From Streptomyces sp. MP131-18 (GTDB lineage: Bacteria; Actinomycetota; Actinomycetes; Streptomycetales; Streptomycetaceae), in the NCBI RefSeq assembly GCF_001984575.1, contig NZ_LZNS01000001.1, forward strand, positions 4,421,022 through 4,485,021: a DNA stretch of 64,000 nucleotides. The letters run 5' to 3'. Positions 39,984 through 48,512 of the stretch are shown here, piece after piece (position 1 is the stretch's first letter; each line of letters starts with the position of its first letter). The notes below the pieces were generated by a model, which was not told where the DNA came from, searched no databases, and saw only the letters and a list, made by a program, of their open reading frames with translations. The translations under genes and the position numbers were made by a program.

Positions 39984-41072
39984 GTGGCGTCGAACCGGCA
40001 TGCCTCCTTCGAGGGCACCCTCGAGGACACGCACCAGGACACGTACGGCCCGCAGGGCGTGCCCGGCTCGCCCGGCCCGTACCCGGCGTACTTCGGCCCG
40101 AAGGGCGCAGGCACCGAGTCCTACGGCGAGTGGAACCCCGGCGAGGACACCGTTCGCCCGGTCCGCGGCAGGCACCGGGTTGCCCGCCAGCGCGGCGGCA
40201 CCATCGCCCGCAGCCGGGCCGTGCTCGGCGTGGGCGTCATCGCCGCGGTCGGCGCGGGCGGCATGGCCACGGCCAACGAGGAAGGCGCGGCCACCGTGCC
40301 CGGCATGGACGCCGCGGCCGACAAGGTCGGCACCATTCCCGTCCTGGGCAGCCTGCTCGGCGGCCCCGGCGCCGAAGAGACCACCCCCGCCACGCCGTTC
40401 ACCAGCGCCGGTATCACCGGCGACGAGGTCGAGGCCGGGCACACCGACGCGGGCGAGGCGCTGCGCGCCCGCATCCTCCAGCAGGCCGATCAGGCCGAGG
40501 CCGGCGCCGACGCGCAGGCCAGGACGGCCGCCGTCCAGGCCGCCGAGGCCGGCGCCGCCGAGCGGGCCGCGGAGGCCGCCGAGGCCGAGCGCGCCGCGGA
40601 GGAGGAACGGCGCCGCCAGGAAGCGGAGGAACGCCGGCAGCGCGAGGAGGAGGAGCGTCTCCGCCAACTGCGCGCCAGCTACACCCTGCCGCTCTCCGAC
40701 TACCGCATATCATCACAGTTCGGCCAGAGCGGCGCGATGTGGCAGTCCACGCACACCGGCACGGACTTCTCCGCGAGCACGGGTACCCCCGTGAAGAACG
40801 TGCACACCGGCGTCGTTCAGGAAGCCGCCTGGGCCGGCTCCTACGGCTACCGCGTGATCGTCGAGCTGGAGGACGGCACCGAGATCTGGTACTGCCACCT
40901 GTCCTCGATGAGCGTCTCCGCCGGCCAGGAAGTCGTCACCGGCGAGTCCGTCGGCCGCGTCGGCTCCACCGGCAACTCCTCGGGCCCGCACCTGCACCTG
41001 GAGGTCCTGCCCGACGGCGAGACCGCCATCGACCCGCTGCCCTGGCTGCGCGGCAAGGGCCTCTCGATCTGA
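39984..41072 (+). CDS. M23-family cell-wall endopeptidase
   Basis: Product of 362 aa from GTG 39984, with AGGAAAGGAG upstream. An N-terminal cytosolic part leads to one hydrophobic segment (AVLGVGVIAAVGAGGMATA), then a long Glu/Ala/Arg coiled coil (about 155-230), then the LytM-type domain with HTGTDF and PHLHLEV zinc motifs. It should cleave peptidoglycan cross-bridges outside the membrane. The c-di-AMP riboswitch in its leader ties it to turgor and wall homeostasis, as for Rpf-type hydrolases in Streptomyces. Confidence 0.93.
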   Translation: MASNRHASFEGTLEDTHQDTYGPQGVPGSPGPYPAYFGPKGAGTESYGEWNPGEDTVRPVRGRHRVARQRGGTIARSRAVLGVGVIAAVGAGGMATANEEGAATVPGMDAAADKVGTIPVLGSLLGGPGAEETTPATPFTSAGITGDEVEAGHTDAGEALRARILQQADQAEAGADAQARTAAVQAAEAGAAERAAEAAEAERAAEEERRRQEAEERRQREEEERLRQLRASYTLPLSDYRISSQFGQSGAMWQSTHTGTDFSASTGTPVKNVHTGVVQEAAWAGSYGYRVIVELEDGTEIWYCHLSSMSVSAGQEVVTGESVGRVGSTGNSSGPHLHLEVLPDGETAIDPLPWLRGKGLSI

Positions 41073-41103
41073 CGCCGAGCCTTCCCGAAGGCCCGTCCAG
41101 ACC

Positions 41104-41143
41104 CCGGCGGCCCTGGCGACTCCCCCGACGCCAGGGCCGCCGG
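41104..41143. terminator. Terminator after the M23 gene
   Basis: CCGGCGGCCCTGGCG (41104-41118) and its perfect complement (41129-41143) form a 15-bp stem with a 10-base loop. Confidence 0.8.
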
Positions 41144-41157
41144 TCTACGCTGGCGGC

Positions 41158-42099
41158 ATGACTCTTACCCGCCACGCCATCGGCTCCCTCCAGGTCGCGC
41201 CGCTCTGCCTGGGCGGCAACGTTTTCGGCTGGACCGCAGACGAAACCGACTCGTTCGCCGTACTCGACGCCTACACCGCCGCCGGCGGCAATTTCGTCGA
41301 CACCGCCGACTCGTACTCGGCCTGGGTCGAGGGACACCGCGGTGGCGAGTCGGAAACCGTCATCGGCCGCTGGCTGGCGAGCCGCCGTAACCGCGACTCC
41401 GTGATCATCGCCACGAAGGTGGGCCGCCACCCCGACGCGATGGGTCTGTCCGCCCCGACGATTCTGCGCGCCGCGGACGAGTCGCTGCGCCGCCTCGGCA
41501 CCGACCACATCGACCTCTACTACACGCACTTCGACGACGAAACCGTGCCGGTGGACGAGATCCTCACCGCACTCGACGAGCTGGTGCGGGCGGGCAAGGT
41601 CCGCGAGATCGGCGTCTCCAACATCACCCCGGCCCGCCTGCGCGCCTCCCTGGAGTTCTCCGTCCGCGAGAACACCGCCCGCTACGTCGCCATTCAGCCG
41701 CACTACAACCTGGTCTCGCGCGACACCTACGAAGGCGAACGGGCCGCCCTCGCCGCCGAGTACGGCCTGGCAGCACTGCCCTACTACGCGCTGGCCGCGG
41801 GCTTCCTGACCGGCAAGTACCGCCCCGGCGCAGCCCCGACGGGACCGCGCGCCGCGGGGGCCGCGCGGCACCTGGAGACGGAACGCGGCCGCCGCGTCCT
41901 GGCGGCACTCGACGAGATCGCGGCCAACCGTTCCGCCGCCCACGCCACCGTGGCACTCGCCTGGCTCGCCGCACGCCCCACGGTCGCCGCCCCCATCGCC
42001 AGCGCCCGCTCCGCGGACCAGCTCCCACCCCTCCTCGCCACCGCCGACCTGACCCTGACGAACGCCGAACTGGCCCTGCTCACCACGGCATCCGCCTGA
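41158..42099 (+). CDS. Aldo/keto reductase
   Basis: Product of 313 aa. The AKR pattern is clear: LCLGGNVFGWTADETDSFAV, the catalytic NFVDTADSYS block, ATKVGRHPD, the DHIDLYYTHFDD strand and REIGVSNITPARL. The Asp-Tyr-Lys-His set is DTADSY, ATK and YYTH. It reduces a carbonyl with NADPH; substrate unknown. It starts 14 bp after the terminator of the peptidase gene, so it has its own promoter or depends on read-through. Confidence 0.93.
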   Translation: MTLTRHAIGSLQVAPLCLGGNVFGWTADETDSFAVLDAYTAAGGNFVDTADSYSAWVEGHRGGESETVIGRWLASRRNRDSVIIATKVGRHPDAMGLSAPTILRAADESLRRLGTDHIDLYYTHFDDETVPVDEILTALDELVRAGKVREIGVSNITPARLRASLEFSVRENTARYVAIQPHYNLVSRDTYEGERAALAAEYGLAALPYYALAAGFLTGKYRPGAAPTGPRAAGAARHLETERGRRVLAALDEIAANRSAAHATVALAWLAARPTVAAPIASARSADQLPPLLATADLTLTNAELALLTTASA

Positions 42100-42271
42100 A
42101 GACCGCGACACCACCCCGGACGAACACTCCCGGCACCGCACCCCCAGCGCCGCGAAATGACCCGGGCGGCCCGGCCGCCCTCGGCCGGGCATGCGGACCT
42201 CACGGCCGGCCCGGCCGAGCGGCCCGCCGCGATGCCGGGACGCGCCTGCTCCGGACTGACTCGGCCCTGAG

Positions 42272-43624
42272 CTAAGCGGCAGAAACGAGCTGGGCGGCGC
42301 GTTCGTTGAAGTCGGCCACGAGCCGGTGCCGGCCGAACGGGCGCATGCGCCGCTGGAGATCCTGCACCGCCTCAACGGAGCGCGAGGACTTCACCTGACC
42401 GGCGAGCGACACGGCACGCAGTCCGGCACCGTGTGCGGCCTCCAGGTCGCGTCGTTGCAGGTGCGAGACGGCAAGGGCCGCCTGCGACATGGACCCGCGC
42501 CGGGCGCGCTTCTGCTGCCGCGCGTGGCCGATGGACCGCCGTGCGTGCTCCTGGGCGGCGTCGGCGTCGCCGAGGTCCCTGAAGGTGTTGGCGTGCTCGC
42601 CGTGCAGGTAGGCCACGTCGATGAACGCCGCCCAGTCCGGCTCCTCGTCCAGCCGCACGCGTTCGTGCGCCCGTTCCGACTCGGTCACGGCGTGCGCCGC
42701 CCCCGCCCGGTCGCCCAGCAGCGCGAGCGCCCGCGCCTCCAGGCACCACAGGTCTGCCAGACAGGCCGGGGACGTGGCCCGGGCGAGGCCCTGCCGCCCT
42801 GCTTGCGCGAGCCGCCGACCCTCGGTCGGATCGCCTTGCAGTGTGGTCTGATCCGCCATCCCGGCCAGAACGTGCGCGCCGAGCGCCGCGTTCCTCGACT
42901 CCTCGGCCAGCCGCAGCGACTGGATCAAGTAGCGCTGTGCCGTGCCGTGTTCGCCGTTGTCGTAGGCCATCCAGCCGAGCAGGTAGGTCTGTTCGGCTGC
43001 GGCTTCGCACAGAGCGCGCCGCACGTCTTCGGTATGTGTCCGGCGCAGCAGCGGATAGACGTGCTGCGTCATGTACTCGGCCAGCACCAGGCGGCCGGAC
43101 CCGCCGCCCTGGAAGATGTCCATGCGCTGGAACGTGGTGAACATGTTCCGCACGGCGGAGACGTCCTCCAGGCGCACGCGCGGTCCGGCGGCCGGGGTCT
43201 GATCAAGAGTGTTCACCAGCCAGTCCCGCGATGGACCCACGGCGGCCACGGCCGTGAACGGCGCCGCTGTAAGGAATTTGCGTCGGTCCACGTCCGCTCT
43301 CCCCAGGTCGGCGACAGCTTCCACGGTAGCCGCGTAGGAAGCGTTGTACACCAGTGCGGCCCGAGCGCCGCCCCGATCACCCAGGCCGAGGTCATAGGTA
43401 GTGACCCGGAAGCCGAAGTGCTCGGAGAACACGTCCGCCAGGATGTCGGGCACCGGGTCCCGCGGGCTTTCCCCAACGAGCCAGCAGCGCACACGCGTCG
43501 TGTCCGGGGCGATGTGCGGCTCTCCCCGGGCGACGGCGTTCGACTGCACCCGCCTGGCCAACTCCCCGCGGCTGAGACCGGAACGCTCCAACCAGTGCGC
43601 AAGCCTGTCGTTCGGCGTCTTCAT
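42272..43624 (-). CDS. HTH-TPR regulator of the Streptomyces Nsd type
   Basis: Product of 450 aa. An N-terminal XRE-like HTH (LAHWLERSGLSRGELARRVQ) is followed by DVDRRKFLTAAPF, a motif common to this Streptomyces group, and then by tetratricopeptide-like helices to the end. AGGAGGG eight bases before the ATG sets the start. Such proteins modulate differentiation or antibiotic production, often with small divergent genes like those at 43760. Target and signal unknown. Confidence 0.85.
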   Translation of the reverse strand: MKTPNDRLAHWLERSGLSRGELARRVQSNAVARGEPHIAPDTTRVRCWLVGESPRDPVPDILADVFSEHFGFRVTTYDLGLGDRGGARAALVYNASYAATVEAVADLGRADVDRRKFLTAAPFTAVAAVGPSRDWLVNTLDQTPAAGPRVRLEDVSAVRNMFTTFQRMDIFQGGGSGRLVLAEYMTQHVYPLLRRTHTEDVRRALCEAAAEQTYLLGWMAYDNGEHGTAQRYLIQSLRLAEESRNAALGAHVLAGMADQTTLQGDPTEGRRLAQAGRQGLARATSPACLADLWCLEARALALLGDRAGAAHAVTESERAHERVRLDEEPDWAAFIDVAYLHGEHANTFRDLGDADAAQEHARRSIGHARQQKRARRGSMSQAALAVSHLQRRDLEAAHGAGLRAVSLAGQVKSSRSVEAVQDLQRRMRPFGRHRLVADFNERAAQLVSAA

Positions 43625-43759
43625 GATCAGACCCTCCTGCCACGCAGGGTGTTCCGAACGACACCCTTCGCCACCCTTTCGACAGTACCCCCGGGGGGCG
43701 GGTGCCGCGTTGACTGTACGTACGCGAAGAGCCGTTCGGAGGACCGGAGGTGAACCACA

Positions 43760-43921
43760 ATGACGAGCCCCGCAGAGCAGGACGGCCCCAGCCCCGACGC
43801 CGTGATCCCCTCATCGGCGCCGCCAGCCGACAGCCCCACGCTCGACGAACTGCACGTCCAGGTCGAGCGACTCGACCGTGCTATCCGCGAACACCTGGGC
43901 CAGGAGGTCGAGAAACAATGA
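43760..43921 (+). CDS. Small acidic hypothetical protein
   Basis: Product of 53 aa. GGAGG lies nine bases before the ATG. The chain is Pro/Ser/Asp-rich, then ends in a predicted helix (LDELHVQVERLDRAIREHLG) that could pair with a regulator. It is divergent from the TPR regulator, and its stop overlaps the next start (ATGA). No family is recognised, but codon use and the ribosome site support a real gene. Confidence 0.65.
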   Translation: MTSPAEQDGPSPDAVIPSSAPPADSPTLDELHVQVERLDRAIREHLGQEVEKQ

Positions 43922-44016
43922 CGTCATGCCGTGTGCAGCCCGTGACGTGCCCGGCAGCCGTGCCGTTACCGGTCGGTGTCTCCACGGAGGCGAAACGGTC
44001 GGCGGTGCCGCGATGA
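43918..44016 (+). CDS. Very small ORF linking two genes (doubtful)
   Basis: A 32-aa frame starts at ATG 43918, overlapping the previous stop, and ends overlapping the next start (44013). CAGGAGG lies upstream at a plausible distance. The chain of perfect overlaps favours coupled translation, but the peptide (MTSCRVQPVTCPAAVPLPVG ...) has no recognisable feature. It may only be a reading bridge. Confidence 0.35.
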   Translation: MTSCRVQPVTCPAAVPLPVGVSTEAKRSAVPR

Positions 44017-44261
44017 ACCAGCCGGTCGGCGTGCGGATTGCGGTTGAAGTCGATGCGGGGACGGTCCGGCGTGGGGATCAACTGATGGTCGGAGGCCAGT
44101 GCTTCACCGTCGAGGACATGGTGACGATGGCCCACGGCAGCAAGCGGCTGCTCTTCACCTCCGGCGAAAGCTTCACCATGCGGCGCGCCACGGTGCTGTG
44201 GGCCGCCCGCCGCGTCTCCCCGCGCCTGAGGGCATCTCCCCCGATGGGGCGGCAAGTGTGA
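44013..44261 (+). CDS. Conserved-looking small hypothetical protein
   Basis: Product of 82 aa. It reads VRIAVEVDAGTVRRGDQLMV, CFTVEDMVTMAHGSKRLLFT and SGESFTMRRATVLWAARRVS, suggesting a small beta-barrel of the kind that follows Nsd/XRE-type regulators in Streptomyces. The tail is basic. It is the last gene of the small operon divergent from the TPR regulator. Function unknown. Confidence 0.65.
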   Translation: MNQPVGVRIAVEVDAGTVRRGDQLMVGGQCFTVEDMVTMAHGSKRLLFTSGESFTMRRATVLWAARRVSPRLRASPPMGRQV

Positions 44262-44291
44262 GGATGCCGCTGAGGTCTCCTGAGTACACAG

Positions 44292-44308
44292 GTCAACCGT
44301 TTGTTGAC
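44292..44308. promoter_or_regulatory. GTCAAC/GTTGAC operator candidate before the nuclease gene
   Basis: GTCAAC and GTTGAC are inverted around CGTTT, ending 11 bases before the ATG of the MrcB-type gene. The right arm merges with TTGACA. CAATAT just before the ATG could be a -10, in which case the mRNA is leaderless and the palindrome would block the promoter. Confidence 0.45.
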
Positions 44309-44319
44309 AATATGGGCCC

Positions 44320-45435
44320 ATGGAGACGCCCACCACGGACCTGCGAGACGTGCTCCTGTACATCAGGGAGACGTACGACCGGAATGCCAAGCCCAAGACC
44401 GGCGTGCCAGCACAGGACTTCCTGCGCGGCATTCGTAACATGTCGCTGCCGCTCCCCGCAGGGCTGCACGCCAAAGGGAATGGAGGCAAGGGCGGCCCCG
44501 CAGCCTGCCCGTGGGTCGGTGTGTTCGATCCGGACATCAGCGCCGAGGCAAGAGAAGGACTCTACCTCGCGTACATCTTCGCCACCGATATGTCTTCCGT
44601 GTCCCTCACGCTGCAACAGGGCGTCGAGGACCTGAAGGGGCGGGGTGGGTACAAGACGCAGGCCGGGCGTGATCTGTTGCGTGGCAAGGCCCGACGCTTG
44701 CAGTCCGCCATGCTCCAGGACGCGTTGGCAGGTTGGAAGCAGCCGCTCGACCTCAAAGCCGGCTCCGCGGACAAGCGCCCCCTCGCCTACGAGGCGGGCA
44801 GTATCGCGGCCCGGCGGTACGACCTGCCCGCCCCACCCTCCGAAATGGCCCTACGGGAGGACTTGTGGGACGCCGCCCGCATTCTTCAACTCGCCGCTCG
44901 CGTCGAGCAGAAGGTCCGATACTCGGATGGACCGGAACAACTTCTCGTCGAGTACCAGCCCGATGATTCGCACTCGCACGCATCGCAGGACACCTTGGAC
45001 TACTTCCGCCCGAAGAACGACGCCGACTATGTGGCTCATATAACGGCGAGAACTCTACGAAAGACGCGCCGTCATGAAACGCTCGTCGCCGAGTTCGGAG
45101 AATACGTCAAGCTGCGAGGCTTCATCCGTAACACGAAAGTCCACCCCAAGGACCTGGTCCTGCGCCGGGGTGACGACGAATGGCTGGTCGAGGCCAAGGT
45201 CGTCCGGGTGGGTAACGTAATGGATGCCGGGCGCGAGGCGGTTGGGCAGCTCTTCGAGTATCGGCACTTCTTCAGTGATCGGAAAAACCCGCCTCATCTC
45301 CTCGCGCTGTTCACCGAGGACATTCAGGCCTACGCCGACTACCTGGAAACCCTCGGCATCGGGTCAGTGTGGAAGACGGCCGAGGGCTGGGTGGGTTCGC
45401 GGTCGGCCGTCGATTGGGGGCTCGTCCACGGGTGA
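44320..45435 (+). CDS. MrcB-type modification-dependent nuclease (MrcB_N domain + PD-(D/E)xK)
   Basis: Product of 371 aa. Residues 1-190 carry the MrcB N-terminal pattern (LRDVLLYIRETYDRN, CPWVGVFDPDISAEAREGLY, VEDLKGRGG). The C-terminal part has a PD-(D/E)xK nuclease core, Asp278 in HPKDLVLRR and Glu291-x-Lys293 in WLVEAKVV, then AVGQLFEYRHFF. I infer a type IV restriction role: cutting foreign DNA bearing modified bases. No methylase is adjacent, as expected for type IV. Codon use is less extreme than in neighbours (TAT, AAA, ATA occur), hinting at transfer. It overlaps the convergent gene by 72 bp. Confidence 0.78.
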   Translation: METPTTDLRDVLLYIRETYDRNAKPKTGVPAQDFLRGIRNMSLPLPAGLHAKGNGGKGGPAACPWVGVFDPDISAEAREGLYLAYIFATDMSSVSLTLQQGVEDLKGRGGYKTQAGRDLLRGKARRLQSAMLQDALAGWKQPLDLKAGSADKRPLAYEAGSIAARRYDLPAPPSEMALREDLWDAARILQLAARVEQKVRYSDGPEQLLVEYQPDDSHSHASQDTLDYFRPKNDADYVAHITARTLRKTRRHETLVAEFGEYVKLRGFIRNTKVHPKDLVLRRGDDEWLVEAKVVRVGNVMDAGREAVGQLFEYRHFFSDRKNPPHLLALFTEDIQAYADYLETLGIGSVWKTAEGWVGSRSAVDWGLVHG

Positions 45436-46014
45436 GGGCACCCGGGTCAGCAGGGTCAGGTGGGTGCTTGTGGCCACGGCCAGGGTGTGGCCGCTGGGGG
45501 AGAAGCCTGTGGTGCGGAGGGGGGCGTGGGTGGCGTGGTGGATCAGCCACCAGTCGCCGCCGGCCGGGCCGTGGCACAGGCCGCCGTCGATGGAGAGCAG
45601 GACGCGGTGGTGGGGCCAGTCCGGGCTTACGACGTCGACGGACCAGCCGTCCTCGGTCGTCGAGTGCAGGCCCCCGCCGTGCAGGCCCGCGATCCGCACC
45701 TGCGTGCCGGTGAGCGGGCCGATGCCGGGGCAGGTCAGGAACGGGCCGGTGGGGTCGCAGATGTCGGCGTCCGGGTCGCGGTCCCGGGCCAGGAGCGCGC
45801 CGGTGACCGTGTCGAACACCCCGTGGCCGCCCTGTGAGATCACCATGACCAGGTCGTGGCTCTCCTGCGGGTGTGAGGCGAACCCGATGCCGAGCAGGCC
45901 GCCGATCGGCAGGCCCGTGCGGGGTCGGAAAACCGCCTGCCAGGGCGGCGGGGCCGGGGTGACGGGGGCGGCGAGAAAGCGCTCCCGGAGCTGCAACTCG
46001 TACTCGGTGAACAT
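45364..46014 (-). CDS. Hypothetical protein
   Basis: Product of 216 aa from ATG 46014, with GGAG four bases upstream; an ATG-like start 15 bp earlier is possible. It reads FTEYELQLRERFLAAPVTPA, GLPIGGLLGIGFASHPQESH, VMVISQGGHGVFD, CPGIGPLTGTQVRIAGLHGG and SGHTLAVATSTHLTLL, which may be a beta-rich fold. No signal peptide. I recognise it only as a pattern seen in other Streptomyces. It is divergent from the GT29-like gene across a dyad at 46031-46053. Confidence 0.65.
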   Translation of the reverse strand: MFTEYELQLRERFLAAPVTPAPPPWQAVFRPRTGLPIGGLLGIGFASHPQESHDLVMVISQGGHGVFDTVTGALLARDRDPDADICDPTGPFLTCPGIGPLTGTQVRIAGLHGGGLHSTTEDGWSVDVVSPDWPHHRVLLSIDGGLCHGPAGGDWWLIHHATHAPLRTTGFSPSGHTLAVATSTHLTLLTRVPSPVDEPPIDGRPRTHPALGRLPH

Positions 46015-46030
46015 CGCGCTCCAACCCACG

Positions 46031-46053
46031 CGTAGTGTGAGGGGAACACTACG
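46031..46053. promoter_or_regulatory. Dyad between divergent genes
   Basis: CGTAGTGT and ACACTACG are perfect inverted arms with a 7-base spacer. They lie 17 bp upstream of the hypothetical gene and about 95 bp before the GT29-like gene. Candidate operator; regulator unknown. Confidence 0.4.
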
Positions 46054-46146
46054 GTCGGTTCGGACGAAGCGCTAGACAGGCAACGTTCACCTGACCGGTG
46101 CCTGCGAGTCATGTCCCGAGCCCGCCGGCGGGGCACTCTCTGACGC

Positions 46147-47115
46147 ATGAAGGTCAGGCTGCGCCCTGGAAGCGTCGCACGCGCCGAGGATCTCACCACC
46201 GCGTGCGTACGGGAGTGCGCGGGCTATCTCGCCGCGCTTGACGACGTGGCGGCGCCGGAGCACACCAAGCTGGTGGCCGCCATCGGCACACTCGTCGCCG
46301 AACACACCGCGTACGAACCCTCGCGCGAACGTTCCCTCGACGCCCTGCTGAACGTCGGGCGGCTCGCGCTCGACGCCGGCGAGGTGCGCCTGGCCCGCCG
46401 CATCGCGGATTCCGGGGTGGCGCTGCGCGCCTCGTCGGAGGGTGCCTGGCGGCTGCGGGCGCAGGCGCTGGAGGCGGACGGCCGGGCGGCGGAGGCGGTG
46501 CACGCGCACGGCAGGTACGCCGCGCTGGCGGGGGAGCGGCTGGACGACCTGCCGTTCGACGGCGGCGAGCCGATCGGAGTGGCGGCGTTCCGCACGCAGC
46601 TGGCCGGGCGCGGCGTGTGCGTGGTGGCCAACGGCGAGGACATCGCGGCGAGCGGGCTAGGCGGGCGGATCGACGGCTATGACGTCGTGATCCGCGTGGA
46701 CTCGTTCCAGACGCATCAGGACGGCACCGGCGAACGCGTCGACGTGCACGCCGTCTCGCACCGCAGCGGCGGCCCCGGCTGGCGGCGGCGGGCGCGGACG
46801 CGCCTCGTCTTCGGCGAGCAGCCCGCGCAGTGGCGCGCGGCGATCCGGCAGCGCCTGGTGCCGGGCGCGCAGGCGTATGTGGGCGACCGGTCGCTGAGCC
46901 GTCCGGTCCGCGACCCGGCGCTGATCGGCGAGGTCCGCTGGGCGGCCGATCCGAGCACCGCGTTCGTCGTGGCGCGGCTGCTCGACTTCCTCGACGTCAG
47001 CCCGCAGATCGACCTCGTGGGCTTTACGCAGCCGGGGCAACTGCGCGCGGAGGAACGCCAGTGGGTCCTCGGGCACGCGCGGCGCCGCGACGGCATGCGG
47101 ATCTCCCTGCGCTGA
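46147..47115 (+). CDS. GT29 (sialyltransferase)-like protein with TPR-like N-terminus
   Basis: Product of 322 aa. Residues 1-130 form TPR-like helices (LDALLNVGRLALDAGEVRLA, AQALEADGRAAEAVHAHG). The second part opens with GVCVVANGEDIAASGLGGRI then DGYDVVIRVDSF, closely following sialyl motif L of family 29, and DLVGFTQPG may be motif S. The family transfers sialic acid from CMP-sialic acid, but no sialic acid genes are nearby, so donor and acceptor are open. No membrane segment. The ATG has no obvious ribosome site. The product would act in the cytosol. Confidence 0.65.
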   Translation: MKVRLRPGSVARAEDLTTACVRECAGYLAALDDVAAPEHTKLVAAIGTLVAEHTAYEPSRERSLDALLNVGRLALDAGEVRLARRIADSGVALRASSEGAWRLRAQALEADGRAAEAVHAHGRYAALAGERLDDLPFDGGEPIGVAAFRTQLAGRGVCVVANGEDIAASGLGGRIDGYDVVIRVDSFQTHQDGTGERVDVHAVSHRSGGPGWRRRARTRLVFGEQPAQWRAAIRQRLVPGAQAYVGDRSLSRPVRDPALIGEVRWAADPSTAFVVARLLDFLDVSPQIDLVGFTQPGQLRAEERQWVLGHARRRDGMRISLR

Positions 47116-47144
47116 CGGATCGCTGACGGATCGCTGACGGATCG
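47111..47144. repeat. Triple 11-bp tandem repeat at gene end
   Basis: GCTGACGGATC occurs three times in a row, starting across the stop codon of the GT29-like gene and supplying TGA in each unit. It may be replication slippage with no role. Confidence 0.7.
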
Positions 47145-47170
47145 AGAGCCCCCGACCGCCGCTCAGCGCG

Positions 47171-48331
47171 TCACCGGGCGCTCCCGCCCGCGGTGGCGGC
47201 CGTTCTGACGGGCTCCGCGGCCAGCGGCCGGTGGCGGCCGAGGCGCAGCAGGAGTGCGCGTTCCATGGCGGCGAAGTCGGAGCCCACGGTGCCTCGTTCG
47301 GCCTGGTCGCGCAGCACGGCCAGCGCGGTGGCCGCGCCCTGGTAGGCGACGACGGCCCGCAGCCCGGCGGGGCCGTGCCGCTGGCGTGCCAGCCGCCGCG
47401 ACAGCGAGCGGGACCGCAGCGAGCCGAGTGCGGAGGGCTCGGCCTCGGCGAACCAGCCGGCCGCCGCGTACTTGGGGAGTGTCCTGCGCACGGCCCGCAG
47501 CTGTTCGTCCCTGGCCCAGGCGGCCAGCCAGCACATCAGGCAGAAGACCGGCAGCATCAGCAGCACGTAGACGAGGACGAAGCCGACCAGGCTCATCGAG
47601 GCGGACGCGTTCCACGCCGAGTGCAGCACCATGGCCGCGGCGAGTCCGGCGGCCGGCAGCGCCCGCCGCCAGGCGGGGCGGTGCCGCGCCCACGTTACCG
47701 CGAGGCCGAAGCCGACGCCGGTCAGCACGGTGAACATGGGGTGTGCGAACGGCGCCACGACGATGCGTACGAAGAACGTCACGGTGGTGGCCGAGTCGAC
47801 GCCGCCGACGCCTTCGAGCTGGTCGCGGGCGACGGCGTTGGCCAGGTATACGACATTTTCGGTGAACGCGAAGCCCACGCCCGCGAGGCCGCCCGCGACG
47901 ATGCCGGACAGCACGCCGTGAAACGCGCGGGGGCGGTGGAGGAACAGCAGCAGCACCGCCGCCGCCTTCGCCGTCTCCTCGACGACGGGCGCGATGACGG
48001 TCAGTTCGAGGCGGTCGGCCTGCGAAGTGCGCAGGGATGCCGTCTCGTCGGTCAGCAACTCGACCAGCAGCCCGTTCGCGAGGAGCGCGAACAGCGTGGC
48101 CGCGCACGCCCCCCAGCCGAAGGCGAACGCCAGCGTGCGCCAGGGGCGCGGCGCCAGCGCGTCGACCCAGTGGAACGCGCCGATCAGGAACGGCACGGGC
48201 AGCAGGGCGAGTCCGAAGCCGCCCCAGAAGCCCGCGGCGCCGGCCTCCCGCCACACCATGACCATGACGGCCAGGCCGCACAACACCAGCGGCACGCCGA
48301 AGAGGGCGGTGGGGGAGCGTGAGGGGCGCAC
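47171..48331 (-). CDS. PrsW-family intramembrane metalloprotease
   Basis: Product of 386 aa from GTG 48331. About eight to nine hydrophobic segments are seen. The family signature is APVVEETAKAAAVLLLF (the EE pair) with FAFTENVVYLANAV and the later PFAHPMFTVLTGVGFG and LHSAWNASASM, whose histidines should bind metal. PrsW proteins cut anti-sigma factors within the membrane; a possible substrate in this window is the sigma-NPCBM fusion at 57862, though that is speculation. The C-terminal 90 residues are cytosolic and basic. The ribosome site is weak. Confidence 0.88.
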   Translation of the reverse strand: MRPSRSPTALFGVPLVLCGLAVMVMVWREAGAAGFWGGFGLALLPVPFLIGAFHWVDALAPRPWRTLAFAFGWGACAATLFALLANGLLVELLTDETASLRTSQADRLELTVIAPVVEETAKAAAVLLLFLHRPRAFHGVLSGIVAGGLAGVGFAFTENVVYLANAVARDQLEGVGGVDSATTVTFFVRIVVAPFAHPMFTVLTGVGFGLAVTWARHRPAWRRALPAAGLAAAMVLHSAWNASASMSLVGFVLVYVLLMLPVFCLMCWLAAWARDEQLRAVRRTLPKYAAAGWFAEAEPSALGSLRSRSLSRRLARQRHGPAGLRAVVAYQGAATALAVLRDQAERGTVGSDFAAMERALLLRLGRHRPLAAEPVRTAATAGGSAR

Positions 48332-48387
48332 GCCGATGACTCTACGGCCTGGCGTTCGCCCGCGGACAGGCCAGCCGCGGGAACGCA

Positions 48388-48466
48388 CCGCCACGCACCG
48401 CCGGCAACGGGCCGCCACGCGCTGCCCGGCAACGCACCGCCACGCTGCCCGGCAACGGGCCGCCGG
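48388..48466. repeat. Imperfect GCCGCCACGC/GGCAACG repeats
   Basis: Units like CCGCCACGCxxxGCCCGGCAACG recur four times with changes. The stretch lies between the trmB stop and the PrsW gene start, and contains no gene. Confidence 0.5.
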
Positions 48467-48512
48467 GGAACGGCCGGTGACCGCGCGCCCCGGGCGCGCG
48501 CCCCGCGCGTTC

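Noticed and set aside
48332..48512. CRISPR-like repeated units
   Set aside because: Units are short, contiguous and imperfect, with no spacers; this is simple GC-rich repetition.
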